Source of the DNA: Tanypteryx hageni
Lineage: Eukaryota; Arthropoda; Insecta; Odonata; Petaluridae
Direction: 5' to 3'
Assembly (NCBI GenBank): GCA_028673005.1
Contig: CM054118.1
Location: forward strand, 5,606,410-5,670,409
DNA: 64,000 nt
Part shown: in pieces, positions 10,325-21,893 of the stretch
Layout of the letters: the number at the start of each line of letters is the position of its first letter
Numbering within the stretch: position 1 is the stretch's first letter
Position numbers and translations under genes: made by a program
The notes under the pieces: generated by a model
What the model saw: the letters and a program-made list of their open reading frames with translations, nothing else
What the model was told of the DNA's origin: nothing
Database searches by the model: none

Positions 10325-10634
10325 CCTCCCTCTCCTCTCTCCCTCTCCTCTCTCCCTCTCCTCTCTCCCTCTCCTCTCTCCCTCTCCTCTCTCCCTCTCC
10401 TCTCTCCCTCTCCTCTCTCCCTCTCCTCTCTCCCTCTCCTCTCTCCCTCTCCTCTCTCCCTCTCCTCTCTCCCTCTCCTCTCTCCCTCTCCTCTCTCCCT
10501 CTCCTCTCTCCCTCTCCTCTCTCCCTCTCCTCTCTCCCTCTCCTCTCTCCCTCTCCTCTCTCCCTCTCCTCTCTCCCTCTCCTCTCTCCCTCTCCTCTCT
10601 CCCTCTCCTCTCTCCCTCTCCTCTCTCCCTCCCT
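10325..10634 (+). repeat. 13-bp pyrimidine minisatellite, about 23 copies
   Basis: The 13-base unit CCTCTCTCCCTCT repeats head to tail with almost no variation over about 310 bases. Because 13 is not divisible by 3, the minus strand reads through in a 39-base cycle and gives an artificial Arg/Glu/Gly-rich open frame of 117 residues. The near-perfect copies imply recent expansion or homogenisation. Confidence 0.95.
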
Positions 10635-11940
10635 CTCTTTTCATTTACGTATATCTCTAACTCTACCTCTCTTCTTCTCTTTTCCTCCCTACATCAGTCT
10701 CCTCTCGACCTCTCTTCTCTCTCTTTCTCTCTACCTATATATCTCTACTTCTCTCTTTCTCTCTACCTCTCTCTGTATCTTCCTCTCTATTTCTCTCTTA
10801 ACCTCTCTCTCCTTCCGCCAATCCCACTCATTTCCCTCCTCATTCTCCCCTTTTCCCACCATCACTCTTTCTCTTTCATTCTTCCCCTCGCGCCATCTTC
10901 CTCCAGTTAACTATCTCCCCTTCCCTCCTCCCTCTCTCCTTCTCCAATCTGTTCTCCCTACTCTCTCTCTCTCTCTCCATCTCTCCTCCATCCACTCCTC
11001 ATACCCTTCCCGTTCCACCCACAGCCTCCGTCACTCACTCCAGACCTTCCCTAACAGGAAACGTGTTATCTTCACACGCTCTCCTTTTAACCCATCCCCC
11101 TCGCGCCTTGTTCGGCAACGGGCGCAGCTTCTTTCTCGAAGATTCTTTTCCTTTTTTCCCCCACTCCCACCTCTCCCTCCCCTGCATCCTTCCTCTCTCG
11201 GCGTTATCTTCAAAGCGACCGATCGCATTGTTAATTTTTTCCCTATTTTTTGTTTCCGAAGAGAACTGCTATGAGCCGTTAGATAAGGTCCTGGGACACT
11301 ATCCTACGTCCGATATGCGACTCGCCCTAGTTCTTATCGTATTGCTCAAGGCTTTTGTCACGTTTTTAAGCTGAAGAGAGCTGATATGCGTGACGGCGGT
11401 CGTTATGTTTTTAAAAATTAGTTAACGATGACTGCTTTCCGAAGATCTCGTTTAGCGTGGAGGTAATTAGTTTTTTATCGTCGTCTTTCCTTTTGTTTTT
11501 TTTTCGAAAGCGTCGGAGAGAATGTTAAAACATTATACGATGTGTTTTTAGCTGTTTAACAGCGCCGTTAAAAGAAGCTTCTGGAGATATCTGAGGTACT
11601 TACTTGCGTTTTAAGGGTCGTATGTTTGAAAGGACATTCGTCGCGGGGTCGTAATTTGTCTATCTCCGGGAATGACTTCTCTGATAATCCATTTGATTCT
11701 TGTGCGTTGAGCTAAAGTTTACCGCGAAGGCATAATAGGGAAAAGAAAAATTCTTGCTGGGCGGACGTTCTACTTCCCTCGGCAGATGTTCTCCATTTAT
11801 AACGCCCAAAGAAAATCTAATTGAACCCTAAAGATGAGATGACCATTTAACCACTGATGCATGCATAAGCTTTAATTTAACATCAACACTTTATTTGTGT
11901 TAAAATTTATCTTCTCTGGAATTTTTTCTAACGGAAATCC
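10635..11940. other. Pyrimidine-rich flank, then no recognised feature
   Basis: 10640-11210 continues as TC-rich DNA without a fixed unit. 11211-11940 is AT-rich with no recognisable gene or repeat. Confidence 0.45.
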
Positions 11941-11944
11941 ATCG

Positions 11945-12010
11945 CAGGCCTTGGTAGGCGGATTAATTGGTACCTTAGTGGTAGTTCTTAATTTCAAATC
12001 TTGTTGTGAA
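11945..12010 (+). repeat. Degenerate SINE2 head
   Basis: Begins GCAGGCCTTGGTAGGCGG, matching the A-box side of SINE2, with a weak B-box-like TTTCAAATCTT near 11991. A minus-strand SINE1 tail follows directly. Confidence 0.35.
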
Positions 12011-12028
12011 CATCTTCGTGAATGACCG

Positions 12029-12196
12029 TTTGTTTGTTTGTATGGAATTTCTGGCTAATCAACCTCTTGGGTTATTATAGCCATTACTCCTTCCACACCG
12101 AACACTTACACAAGTGAGGCGGGAAACCCGGTGCCAGCATTAGTCTACTCTTTACGAAGAACATCAAGGAGGCCAACTGCTTAACGTCCCCGTGAA
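12029..12196 (-). repeat. SINE1 3' body
   Basis: In reverse it reads the SINE1 body found at 20260-20430 and 25850-26010: the GACGTTAAGC region, GTAGACTAATGC, the GTTCGGTGTGGAAGGAGT block, CAAGAGGTTGATTAGCCAGAAA and a (CAAA)n-like tail. The tRNA-derived head is missing, as is usual for 5'-truncated SINE copies. Confidence 0.7.
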
Positions 12197-13360
12197 TAAC
12201 CGCCTTTTTAATGTCGTCAGGTTTGGCATTCGTTTACGAGCCGAGAAATTTAATATTTCATTTATGAAAAACAAGTATTTTTGGTAATGTTTACCAAACC
12301 AGATGAGCGTTTAGGCTACAAAGCAGCCGTCTGCAGTAGACCTCTGGATCTAGTACTGGTAAATCACCACCGGCTCTTCTCTGTTTTTTCGAACCTTTAT
12401 GTGGCTATCGGAGTGGCATTGTTTGCCAATTTGATTTTAGCCATAAGATGGGCTCGATAAATTTATTTTGAACCATTCGCATTTTTTATTTATCTAGTCC
12501 TGAAATCATTATTGGAGCTATTGATGTATTTTCTCTCATGTTTTGTCGAAAATTATCGAATCTCTCGAAAACGTGAAAATAGCGTTTTGTCATCCACGGC
12601 TCGATATGGTCGGATCTATACTCATTCATAAAACATCAGTGACCTTTAGCTTCAATTACTGGCGGTAGTTCATATATATAGAGAGAGAGGGGGAGGGGGG
12701 TCAACCATATAGAAGCTGTCTCCACGTCAAGTGCTCTTCAGAGCTACAGGGCGAGGGTTAAGGGCAACGCGGCAAATCACAAAAAACTCGAAATGAAATG
12801 GGAATTTAAATGCTCTTTGGCCACGTAATGACGCTCGGGGAACGATCTCGGCAGTTTTTTTTGAGCGGACATGTTTCCTTTGAGTAGCCGTCAGTTCGAG
12901 ATTTTTGTATTTGTGTTTATTAATTTATAAAGTTATCTTCCAATGATCACGGTGGTTTAGATCTTTTTAATGAGCATGATTATGCGATTGAGAGTACGGC
13001 GGAGATGATTTTTTATACGTATATTTTCATTTGTTTAGTCTCATAAAAAATCTCTGTAAATTCGATCATTTTAAAGGACGCAATTTATGTAATCCCGTGT
13101 TATGAGAATTTCGACGTAGCATTCATCAGCTTAGTATATTATCAACGTTCCGCTCTCGTTCATAAATTCAGGCGTTATTACGGAAGACAATTGACACAAA
13201 CTGAATGAACGCTGCTCCGCACCAAAAGTGTGTTTTCCGATCTTTTCTATATTTCACAGCAGTGGTGATGTCATCATAGTTGTAGTTCTTCATTTATACT
13301 AGTGCATCGACATCGAGGGTCATTTTGCACCTTAGTCAAAGGGTTAATATTTACAATTTA
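12197..13360. other. No gene recognised
   Basis: Mixed AT-rich DNA. Around 12299-12345 a degraded minus-strand CTGCAGACGGCTG...AGCC stretch resembles the inverted-repeat element at 58226-58445. A short GA microsatellite lies at 12680-12700. Confidence 0.35.
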
Positions 13361-13364
13361 ATAT

Positions 13365-14210
13365 ATAAATATACATATACACACATACATATACACATAT
13401 ATATAAATAAATAATAAAATAAAAATAGAAAAGAATAGAATTTAAAATCGTTGGAAAAGTCCAGCTTCCATTAAAAATAATAAAACTTCATTCATCCTAG
13501 TTGTGTCATCACCTAGGATGTCTCTTATACATCCCCTGATATTGCATTTCCCGCGCAACTCAAGGTATCTTTGGCATTCTGTCAGGAGGTGTCTTATGGT
13601 AAGAAAAGTGTCGCAGTCATCACATCGAGGTTGTACCCGTGGGGTGGTAAAAAGGTACGAGTGGGTTAAGGCACAGTGGCCTATCCTCAATCGCGTGATG
13701 ACCACCTCCTCCCTTCTACTATTCCTGACAGATGATAGCCATGCACCGGTACTGACCTTGATTGTGCGTAATTTGTTATTTTCGAGGTTTTGCCATGAGG
13801 CTTGCCACTCCTTCTGCAGTGCGCCACAAAACATCGCACGAAGGTCTCTCCAAGGCACGAGATCCATTTGCACCTCTGGGTTTCCCAGGGCATCCTTAGC
13901 AGCGACATCAGCTGCCTCATTGCCTGCTATACCTACGTGGCTCGGCACCCACACGAACTTAATTTGCACACCTCGACTCTTCAAGATGATGAGGGAGGAG
14001 TGCACATCCTGGACCAAAGGATGTACTGGATTATAGCAGGCAATGGATTGCAATGCGCTCATTGAGTCGGAACATATTAAGTGAGATATATTCCGACGTT
14101 CAATGCTCTCCAGGGCCAGCTTAATAGCTGTGAGCTCCGCAGTGTGGATACCACACACATCATCCATCCTGTTTCTCGTATGTTTTGTTTTTTCGGGTGT
14201 CATAGTTTCG
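13365..14210 (-). mobile_element. 5'-truncated LINE with RNase H domain (I/Jockey group)
   Basis: A minus-strand LINE 3' end. It consists of the RNase H and C-terminal part of ORF2 (13442-14203), then a short AT-rich 3' part with TAAA-like repeats at 13365-13441. Lineages with an RNase H domain include the I group and some Jockey-related clades; which one cannot be fixed without the RT region. The 5' breakpoint lies near 14205. Confidence 0.75.
13442..14203 (-). pseudogene. LINE ORF2 C-terminus: RNase H plus zinc-binding tail
   Basis: An open frame of 253 residues. Residues 18-105 are RNase H type 1: the acidic E23 in HTAEL, D46 in CSDSMSAL, H89 in VPSHVG and D99 in GNEAAD are visible. The first catalytic Asp lies beyond the truncation. 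Residues 194-210 hold a CX2C...H...C motif (C194, C197, H205, C210), a zinc-binding pattern typical of these LINE tails. The frame has no internal stop, so this copy is fairly young, but it lacks RT and endonuclease and cannot be autonomous. Confidence 0.8.
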
Positions 14211-16560
14211 TCGAGTCGTCAATGTTTCCGTTGTGTTTGCATCGAATCAGTAAAATGGAGGAAACAATTAAAAATGTGACTCTAGGTCAAACAAGTCATC
14301 TCTTTATTTCTTTTCCGAGGCGTTCTTTGTTCGTCCGATCACACGCCTCGACCTGTCACGCGGCACACGCTCTTTTATCGCCCGATTACAATTATTTTTC
14401 TTCGTATACTTGCGACGAAAAAGATGTAACTAGCAGCAGGAAAAACTTTATATTTGGTGATACGTCTTAAAAAATGCTTGCAAAATGTTTTTTACTGTGC
14501 GGCATGCTTGACTTTTTGCACTCTTATATGTTACGAGGCAAATGTTACACGAAACTTGTTTTTTATGAAAAACGTATTAAAATAGCTCAGGAGAAACAAT
14601 ATCATCTTAAAAAAACTCAATTTTTCGATTATGAAGACTCTATTTTGCGAACTTTTAGATGTGTCTGCAGATCATGAGTAAAAAAGTATGGATGAAGTCT
14701 GTAATTTTAGGTAGCCCTAAGAGGGCATTCATTTGGTTAGATATGGCACACTAGATGACACTCAGGGCCGCATTAGTAGGAAAACCACGGACCGCAAGAG
14801 CATTTAATGCGGCCAGCGAAGCCATCATGAAAGCGAATTTTGAATATAATACCGATAACTTAACCTTGCAGCGTGAAATTATTGCAAAAAATCTTTTCTT
14901 ATTAAAAAATATAACGCTTAAAAGATTAATGTTTATTGATTTTTACGCATAAGAACCCTAGATAACTTTCGATGTGAACTCGAATCATAAGCGTTTCTCA
15001 ACCGGAGGCCCCGAAGGGATTTTTGGTGGGCCGCGAAAAGGTTTATAATTAGATATACATAGATCCAAAAAATAAAAAAACACTCCCTATATAACAAGAA
15101 AGAGAAAGTTTGGGTTCGCCAAATTTCCTCATTACGGCAATGGGCGAGCCAGAGAAAATTCAGGTGGGCTGTGTAATAACGGTCTAATGCACTCATAACT
15201 TCCAGAAAATTTTTCCCACTATGGCAGGCCTGTCCAACCTTTTAAGGTCAGCGGGCAACTTCAACTAAAAACTTTCAAGACGCGGCCATCACACATTATA
15301 TTGATTCATTTACACATAGTAATATTGTTAAAAATTAAATGTGCTAAACAAATATTCTTACGGAAAAACACAAGTTATTTTAGTTTTCAGAATCCTTATA
15401 TGAAATCTGGCATTTAATTTCACCAGCTAGTTTTATGTGCGAAGAAAATTATTTCTCATGCTGCCATCCAAATCTTTGTCCGTCAGAATTGAACTTCAAC
15501 TTAATTTAACAATTTTCATGTTACCTAGGTTTACTTAAATGCATAGAAACAAAACACGAATTCAATCTATGGGAGGCATAGTTTAGAAGTGTTATTTCTT
15601 AATAAGTAACAGGAGTGTCTAATATCAGAAAATGTCTATTACTAGTTGGAATTCTCTTCCATCCAGGATATCAAAACAAAACTTTTGTCGAGGACTTGAA
15701 TAAGACCCGTGTTATATCCGATACCGCGCAATAACGAGCTGCGTTCTAACTGGGGTGCACTGTATATTTCTTTTTATGGCCTTTGGAGAGCCATCGTCCG
15801 TCAAATTACTCTCTCAACGATAATTTACGCGAGTTCTTTTCGAAGCAATTGAAAAAGTTCGAAAGTCACTCGTATTTTTGAAGCTTCGCTCGTGGTCACG
15901 CGGAAACCGGATATCGGGAAAAAAGGCTTTATGACTCAAACGCGGAATCGTTTGGTAATCCGATCCGCAGTAAAAGGATTTCTAGCAACGCCCGCAAAAA
16001 CTCCCTTCTTCGATCCCATTCTCGAAAGGAAGGAAGGAGGGAGGAAGAAAGATGTGTGAGCATCGTGGGTGGTACCACTCTGCTCGAATGCAACCCATCT
16101 CGCACAGGACCGTTTCTCTCTTACTCCCTCCCTCCACCCCCGCCTCGCCCCCCCTCCACCTCCGCTTCGCCCCCCCCTACCATCTCCGCCTCCTTCCCCT
16201 TTGACACCCACTCTCTTCAAAAACCAACGCCAGAGAAAATAATCTCCATCCAGAAAACTACCGGTTTTCCCCCCCTCCTCCCCTCTCGCCCTTGGTTTAT
16301 TATCCCACTGCGCCTGTGTTGGACACGTGAGCGGATGCAATGTTTTTAGCCTTGAGGAAGGAGGGATGCCCGGAATGGCGAGGGAGGGAGGTAGAGGAGG
16401 GAGATGGAATGAGTTTGTTCATCACTCGCCGTCCTTTTCTTCCAAACCTCTCGTTTACTTTTCCTATCCCCGTTCTCTGTCTTTATCAAATAAATGCATT
16501 CACATTTTACAAGGCAGACTTGTTATGATTTCGTTATCATAACCTATAAATAGCTGCTTC
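14211..16560. other. No gene; truncated hAT termini
   Basis: GCGTTTCTCAACCGG near 14991 and CAGGCCTGTCCAACC at 15225 look like hAT left ends, but no matching right ends were found. 14757-14850 holds GGCCGCATTAG/GCGGCCAGCG motifs like those of hAT-A. 16120-16190 is C-rich. No coding feature was recognised. Confidence 0.4.
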
Positions 16561-18165
16561 TTACATATATAGGATATCTATTATAAATAGCTGCTTCTTA
16601 CGGAGGAGGATATAGGATATATGTATGATATAAAACCTAAGGTACTTTTCGATATGCTACGGACCTGAAATTTGGCAGAATGACAGGATATTAGGTACAA
16701 TCAACCAGAAAAATCGAAAATTCCATTTTTTTGTTTTTAATGGTGTATTATTTACCCCAATTTTCCATTTCGATACTCCATAAGAAAAACATGGAAATCT
16801 GTGCAGTTTCATAAATTTTCATTTTTAAATTAGTTATAATTAAGATAGAAACTCGGGACGAAAACAGTTCTATAACTAAAAGAATTAGATTTCTTATTTT
16901 TAGACTAAATTCAAATCGGTGCCGAATTGACGAAGAAATATGTTTTTAATCGTAAAAAAACAGATGCTCAACAATAAAGAACTTCAGCTACCATAGCAAC
17001 CAGGACAATACTTTTCAATGGGAATTGGCAATCCGTATCATAATAGCATCGCTTTAATGCTTTTTAATAGGGAAATTCTTATTGTCCCATTGATTTCAAC
17101 TAATGACATAGATATGATGACGTTTTAATTTTAAAACGCGATATATGTTATTAAATAAAAGAACGTTACTACTTTCAATAATGGAGGTTGATGAACTGTA
17201 TATAATAATAGCTTTAATTTAGTACTTATAAAGAGAATAAGTGGATTGTATTATAATGCTATTGATTTAAAACTACGGCGTAAACTTACAACGACGTCAA
17301 AATCCAAAAACAGGAAATATTAAAGAAAAATCTTCCATAAGTTATCATGTGGAAAAGTTATTTTAATGTGTAGACCAATATAAAAGGAATACGGAGCTGA
17401 AATTTTGCACAATAAAGGATTTTGCTCACAACCAATTAGAAAAATCGAAATTTTCAAAATTGTTAATTTTTAGGGGTTGTTTTTAGCCCATTTGTACATT
17501 AAAGTTTATTAATTTTTATCACAAAAATTATAAGTCGTAGCTAGGAGCTTTTGAAAACATGTTGTAGCGAATTCTATATAGAAAATAAAATCTTTAAATT
17601 TTCAACAAGCGACCGCTAAAAATTCGCAATTGTTTAAACAAATTTTCAAGAATTATTTATTTCCGAATGCACTACAGAGCTGAAATTTTTCTTATATATA
17701 GAATTTGTAAAAAAAGAAATAAAGAATATAGAAATTTTGATGTTTTAATTTGTTTGGCTGTTAAAAATTCATAAAATTTAAACAAATAGATAAATGTTTA
17801 GGTATTACGGGGAAAGCTAGGGTGCTGAAATTTTAAAGTTATTTAGAGCTTAGTGCAAATGCACCAATGAATATTTGAATATCACAATAAAGTTGTTATT
17901 GCGACCGTTAAAAATATTTAAAATTAGATAAATATTATTTCACTTCTAGATGTGCTATAACTTTAAAATTTTGCACATAGGTGTGGCATTAGAACCTCAC
18001 AATGGAGAAAGTATAATATTCTTACAATTGCAAATTTTAGGTAATGTTTTACTCCAATATTTTTCCATAAGGAAAAAAGAAAATTGGTTCAGAGGCGAAA
18101 TATTTTCAATTAAACAAATGTTTCTAATAATGAAATTTCTCTAAAATGGTGAACTTTTCTCGGGA

Positions 18166-18219
18166 TCCTGACGTCAGGAACCCTGAAGATGGCGACGGAG
18201 ATAGTCGCCGAAACGTCGG
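18166..18219 (+). ncRNA. Hammerhead-ribozyme-like motif
   Basis: A perfect 14-base palindrome (TCCTGACGTCAGGA, 18166-18179) is followed by CTGAAGA at 18183, a perfect 6-bp stem GGCGAC/GTCGCC with a 7-base loop, then GAAACGTCGG from 18210. This is the order CUGANGA - stem II - GAAA - GUC of hammerhead ribozymes; Penelope-like and other retroelements carry minimal versions. One unpaired U lies between CUGAAGA and stem II, and there is almost no stem III, so cleavage as a monomer is doubtful. Confidence 0.35.
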
Positions 18220-18848
18220 ATGAGAACTCCGTTATAACCGGCTGGAAACCCCAGAAAAGTTAACCATGGTTATTCGCCGGGAAAGCTTCAAATCTTGCTT
18301 CATCTCTCTGAAAAATTAATTTTTTTCAAGGTGAGATGAAATGCTTGCAGAATGCAAGCACCTTCTACTAGTAGGATATATATACCATATAAAACCTAAG
18401 GTACTTCTAGAATTGCTACAGAAGTGAAATTTGGCATGAATATAGGTGATTGGGTACAACCTCTGGAAAAAAATCCGAAATTCTATAAAATGTTGTTTTT
18501 AGAATATCTTTGATCCCTAAGTCCAATTTTAAACACTCATAAGAAAATCATTGACAACTGCTTTTTTAAATCATTTAAAAATTATCATACAAAGTCGAGA
18601 CATGCACCATATTGTGGAAAAAAGAATGAAGTTTATTTTTCTTGAAGACAGAATTCTAATCCATGCTGAATTTGCGTAAAATTTGGATTTTAATCATAAA
18701 ATTATGAAATTTTTTCGGTCTTCAACAATGAAAAATATGAACTACCATAACAACGACTCCAATGCCTTTCAATAGGAATTGATTTTCCATACTTAAAGAG
18801 CATTAATTTAATGCTTAGACTGCATTATAATCCATTTGATTTCAGCCA

Positions 18849-19182
18849 ACGACGTATACATATGATGACGTGATAATTTGTAAATACTTTTTTATCCAGA
18901 CACGCACTAAAAGGCACGGATGATGAAACCATAATCCGAACACACAAAATATCCTACTTTTTACATAATTTTTTATAATCAAACCTTTAATACTGAATTA
19001 TTAATCATAAAAACCTAATTTAGACTTGATTTTCACTTATACGGCCACTCAGAATATATAGAAAACTTCCGATTTAAACTCTAATCCTACCCGTCGAAGA
19101 ATTGGCAACTGCGAATGCGGCCTGCCAAAGGATTTGCAACCACCGATGCGGCCCGCCGTGCAAAAAGATAGGGCACTACTGG
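18849..19182 (-). mobile_element. hAT-A terminus and adjoining internal part
   Basis: Read on the minus strand from 19182: CAGTAGTGCCC, GGCGGGCCGCAT, then AAGTGAAAATCAAGTCTAAA, matching the start and interior of hAT-A at 4438-4640. The section 18771-18955 is closely similar to the two flanks of the RTE insertion at 28984-30151, and it holds that insertion's empty site at 18856-18863. Confidence 0.65.
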
Positions 19183-19380
19183 TGTAGATGTCGTGAAGTA
19201 TGCCGTACGCTTTCGACGGCTTCTGAGGCATTGATGCTAATTTCGTCGTATTATAAATTCGCTGACAATTTACTCAAAAGTTTTGCAGCAACTATATCAA
19301 TGATAACCTGTCTTTATTTAAGGGCGCGATTTAGACAACCCAGTCCATTCCCAAATCAAACGCAACGCTAACATCCATGC

Positions 19381-19456
19381 CCTAGGTAGGATTCGAACCC
19401 GCAATCTCAGCATCCATCGGCAGGCACGCTAATCGCCCGCCTACCAAGGCCGGCAA
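19381..19456 (-). repeat. SINE2 head
   Basis: On the minus strand: GCCGGCCTTGGTAGGCGG, GATTAGCGTGCC, then GCGGGTTCGAATCCTACC, a good Pol III B box. This is the best-kept SINE2 promoter in the window. Confidence 0.55.
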
Positions 19457-19471
19457 TAATAGTCACGCTTA

Positions 19472-19700
19472 TCCCTCGAATTGCACGGTTTTGTTTTACG
19501 CCTTTCCGGTTTAGCACGGTCTTGTTTTCGGTCAACAACCATCTCGTTTCGCGCGGCCATCGTTTTCTCTTTGGCACGGTTTTGTAACGTTTTCCTAATA
19601 TTGAAAAAGAATAAAATGTCTCAGTTCGACATAAAAGGGTTTATAGGAAAAGGTAAAGGAAGCATTGTTGGATATTGTAACTATATATTGGCATGTTGAG
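19472..19700 (+). repeat. Dispersed repeat R3 (GCACGGTTTT motifs)
   Basis: Starts CTCGAATTGCACGG and carries three spaced GCACGGT-type motifs, then AAATGTCTCAGTTCGACATAAAAGG. It aligns with 56116-56300 along its length. A reverse relative lies around 32080-32300. Class unknown; no coding frame is shared between copies. Confidence 0.5.
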
Positions 19701-20102
19701 CTCAAGATTGCGCTCGCGTTTAACCTCATGTGTTCCTATGGAAAAGATTTTTGCACGGTTTTTTCAAGAACGTATGGAGTGCAAACCGGATTATGGGTGA
19801 ATCTAATCTTTTATACTCTATCCTTTATTGTCTCCGTTCATTGTCTAATATTTTAACCATCTCTAAGCTTTTCTTCACTACACTTATGTACATATTTTCT
19901 TTCCAACTTTTCCTCCCTTTTCTGTATCACCGTGATTTTGTTTCTATCCTAATAATTATCTTTTTACTCTCTCGTTCGCAAAATACATATATAGTGAAAG
20001 TGTGGGTGTCCCTGGTTTATCGTTGCCTGCGCTAATCGTTGAAAAAAATCACGGAAACAGTTCTTATTCGTTTCCGGTGTTACTTGTCTCCATTTTGTGA
20101 TC
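19701..20102. other. No recognised feature
   Basis: A further GCACGGTTTTTTC motif at 19754 hints that R3 may continue, but no alignable partner was found. The overlapping short frames have no domain. Confidence 0.35.
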
Positions 20103-20115
20103 TTCTTTACTCTCA

Positions 20116-20435
20116 GGGTGCCGGTGGTGTAGTGGTTATAACGCTGGCTGCTACTCGTCTGCAGCTTGAAAAGGCAGCGGACACGAATCCCGCACAAGTA
20201 GGTTTTTTTCCAAGTCGCCCGGCCCCCTGTTTGTGGTTTGAGGAGACCGCGCAATGTCAGCGTTCCGTCCTTCGGAAGGGGCGTTAATCCGTTGGTTCCC
20301 TTTGTGCTCTGCGTTAATAGTAGGCTAATGCCGGCACCGAGTTTCCCTCCTCCCTTGTGATTGTGTTTGGTGTGGAAGGAGTTATGGTTATAATAATTCA
20401 AGAGGTTGATTAGCCAAAAATACACACACACGCTG
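20116..20435 (+). repeat. Full-length SINE1 with 13-bp target duplications
   Basis: The 320-bp unit has a tRNA-like head (A box GGTGTAGTGG, B box near GACACGAATCCC), a shared body, the end GATTAGCCAAAAATACACAC, and a short tail. It is flanked by perfect 13-base duplications TTCTTTACTCTCA at 20103-20115 and 20436-20448, so this is a genuine LINE-mobilised SINE insertion. Its head differs from that of the copy at 25724 although the 3' bodies match. Confidence 0.85.
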
Positions 20436-20547
20436 TTCTTTACTCTCAATGCATTCAATCATTCGAAGTAGAATTAATTTTCTAAAATGACACTACATAT
20501 TCGGAAAATGGTATCGCGCTCCAACTTCATTCAATTAAACCAAATAA

Positions 20548-21889
20548 ATCTGGGCCGGAGTAAATACCCGCGCGACTATTGAAAGAGTTAGCTTATGAAA
20601 TCGCGCCGTATTTGAAAATTATATTCGAGAAATCCATTACGAAGGTGTCGTTCCTAAAGATTGAAAGGTAGCACACGTTACGCCCATCCATAAAGACGAC
20701 GACAAAGAGAACCCCGAAAATTATAGGCCAATTTCCTTAACTTCATTATCGTGCAAGATACTTGAGCACATAATCTTTAGCTCTGTAATGCGCTATTTAG
20801 ATAGTCGCTCATAGCTTAGCGGATACCAGCACGAATTCCGGAGAGGTAGATCATGAGAAACGCAGCTCGGCCTGTTCGTGGATGATTTGTTGCGATGCGT
20901 AGAGAAAATACTCAGGTCTTCAGAAAGGCGTTTGATAAAGTATCTCATAAGAAATTAATTGCGAATTTGGACAATATGGTATCAATCCGAAAGTTGTTAG
21001 TTGGGTGAGAGACTTCCTCTCGAATAGAGAACAGATAGTTGTCATCGGTGGGAAATACTCGTCCCCCGTTCAAGTTGCGTCGGGTGTTCCTCAGGGAAGT
21101 CTGCTCGGTAGTTCGTAGTAAAATTAGACTTTTTGCCGATGATACCGTTCTATATAGAGAAATAAAAAACCAGGAGGACCATCAGTCGCTGCGTGAAGAC
21201 TTGAGAGCCATTTCAACGTGGTGCAAAGAATGGCAAATTGAAATTAATTACACTAAATGTGCCGTATGTACATTCTGGAAAAGTAAGAACATAGAAGTAG
21301 GTTTCGAGTATAAAATAGATGGAATGAATATTCAAGCAGCTGAGTATGTAAAATATTTAGGAGTAACCATTTGTCAGAATCTTTAGTGGGACATGCTCAT
21401 TCGTTGAGTTTTATGCGCAGTCAACAAGAAACTAGCTTTCATAGACAGGATAGTATGGAACACCACAGAAAAAGTACGTGAAACATGTTACTTATCACTG
21501 GTTAGACCAAAAGTGGAATACGCCTCAATTTTATGGGATCCGTATGAGAAGGGACATATAATTCAATTAGAAATAGTACAGCGCAAAGCAGCCAGATTTG
21601 TAAAATAAAAGGATTAACTTAAGGAAAGCGTCACTTCATTCTTGAGTGATTTGAACTGGGTATCATTGAGGACCCTAGCTTGCACTCAAGGTTGACGCTT
21701 CTGGATAAATATAGGTCGGAATATCTAAAAGAGGAGGTTGAAGCACCAACGTATAAATGTAGAAATGACCGTGACGATAAGATACGTGAGATCGATTGTA
21801 GGATGGAGCCTTATCTAAGCTCGTTTTTTCGAGGACAGTACGAGATCACAATAGAAATTTTCAACTTGCGAGGGGCAATCTTTAGGTAA
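20548..21889 (+). pseudogene. CR1-like reverse transcriptase, broken
   Basis: Recognisable in order: IPARLLKELAYEIAPYL, PKDWKVAHVTPIHKDDD, NYRPISLTSLSCKILEHII, a decayed motif A region, SGVPQGS (motif B), then IRLFADDTVLY with both catalytic Asp kept at about 21127-21160, YVKYLGVTICQNL, SLVRPKVEYASILWDPYE, VQRKAARFVK, and the C-terminal SSFFRGQYEI block. About 13 residues are missing between SGVPQGS and SKIRLFADD compared with the copy at 57183. The open frames at 21039-21386 and 21680-21889 are parts of this one gene. Confidence 0.8.
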
Positions 21890-21893
21890 GTTT

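Larger units (their letters stand above)
16560..19182 (-). repeat. Large hAT-A-related AT-rich repeat with internal duplication
   Basis: Blocks at about 16610-17110 recur at about 18370-18870: ATAAAACCTAAGGTACTT, TGAAATTTGGCA, AAAATCGAAA, the ACCATAGCAAC/ACAATGC block, and the GCTTTAATGC block. Further TGAAATTTTGCAC...AAAATCGAAA motifs recur near 17398, 17680 and 17960. The right end (18849-19182) is a hAT-A terminus. No protein is visible. It could be one long non-autonomous element or several merged copies. Confidence 0.4.

Noticed and set aside
10291..10644. 117-residue Arg/Glu/Gly repeat protein on the minus strand
   Set aside because: It comes from a 13-bp DNA repeat with a 39-base reading cycle, not from a coding gene.
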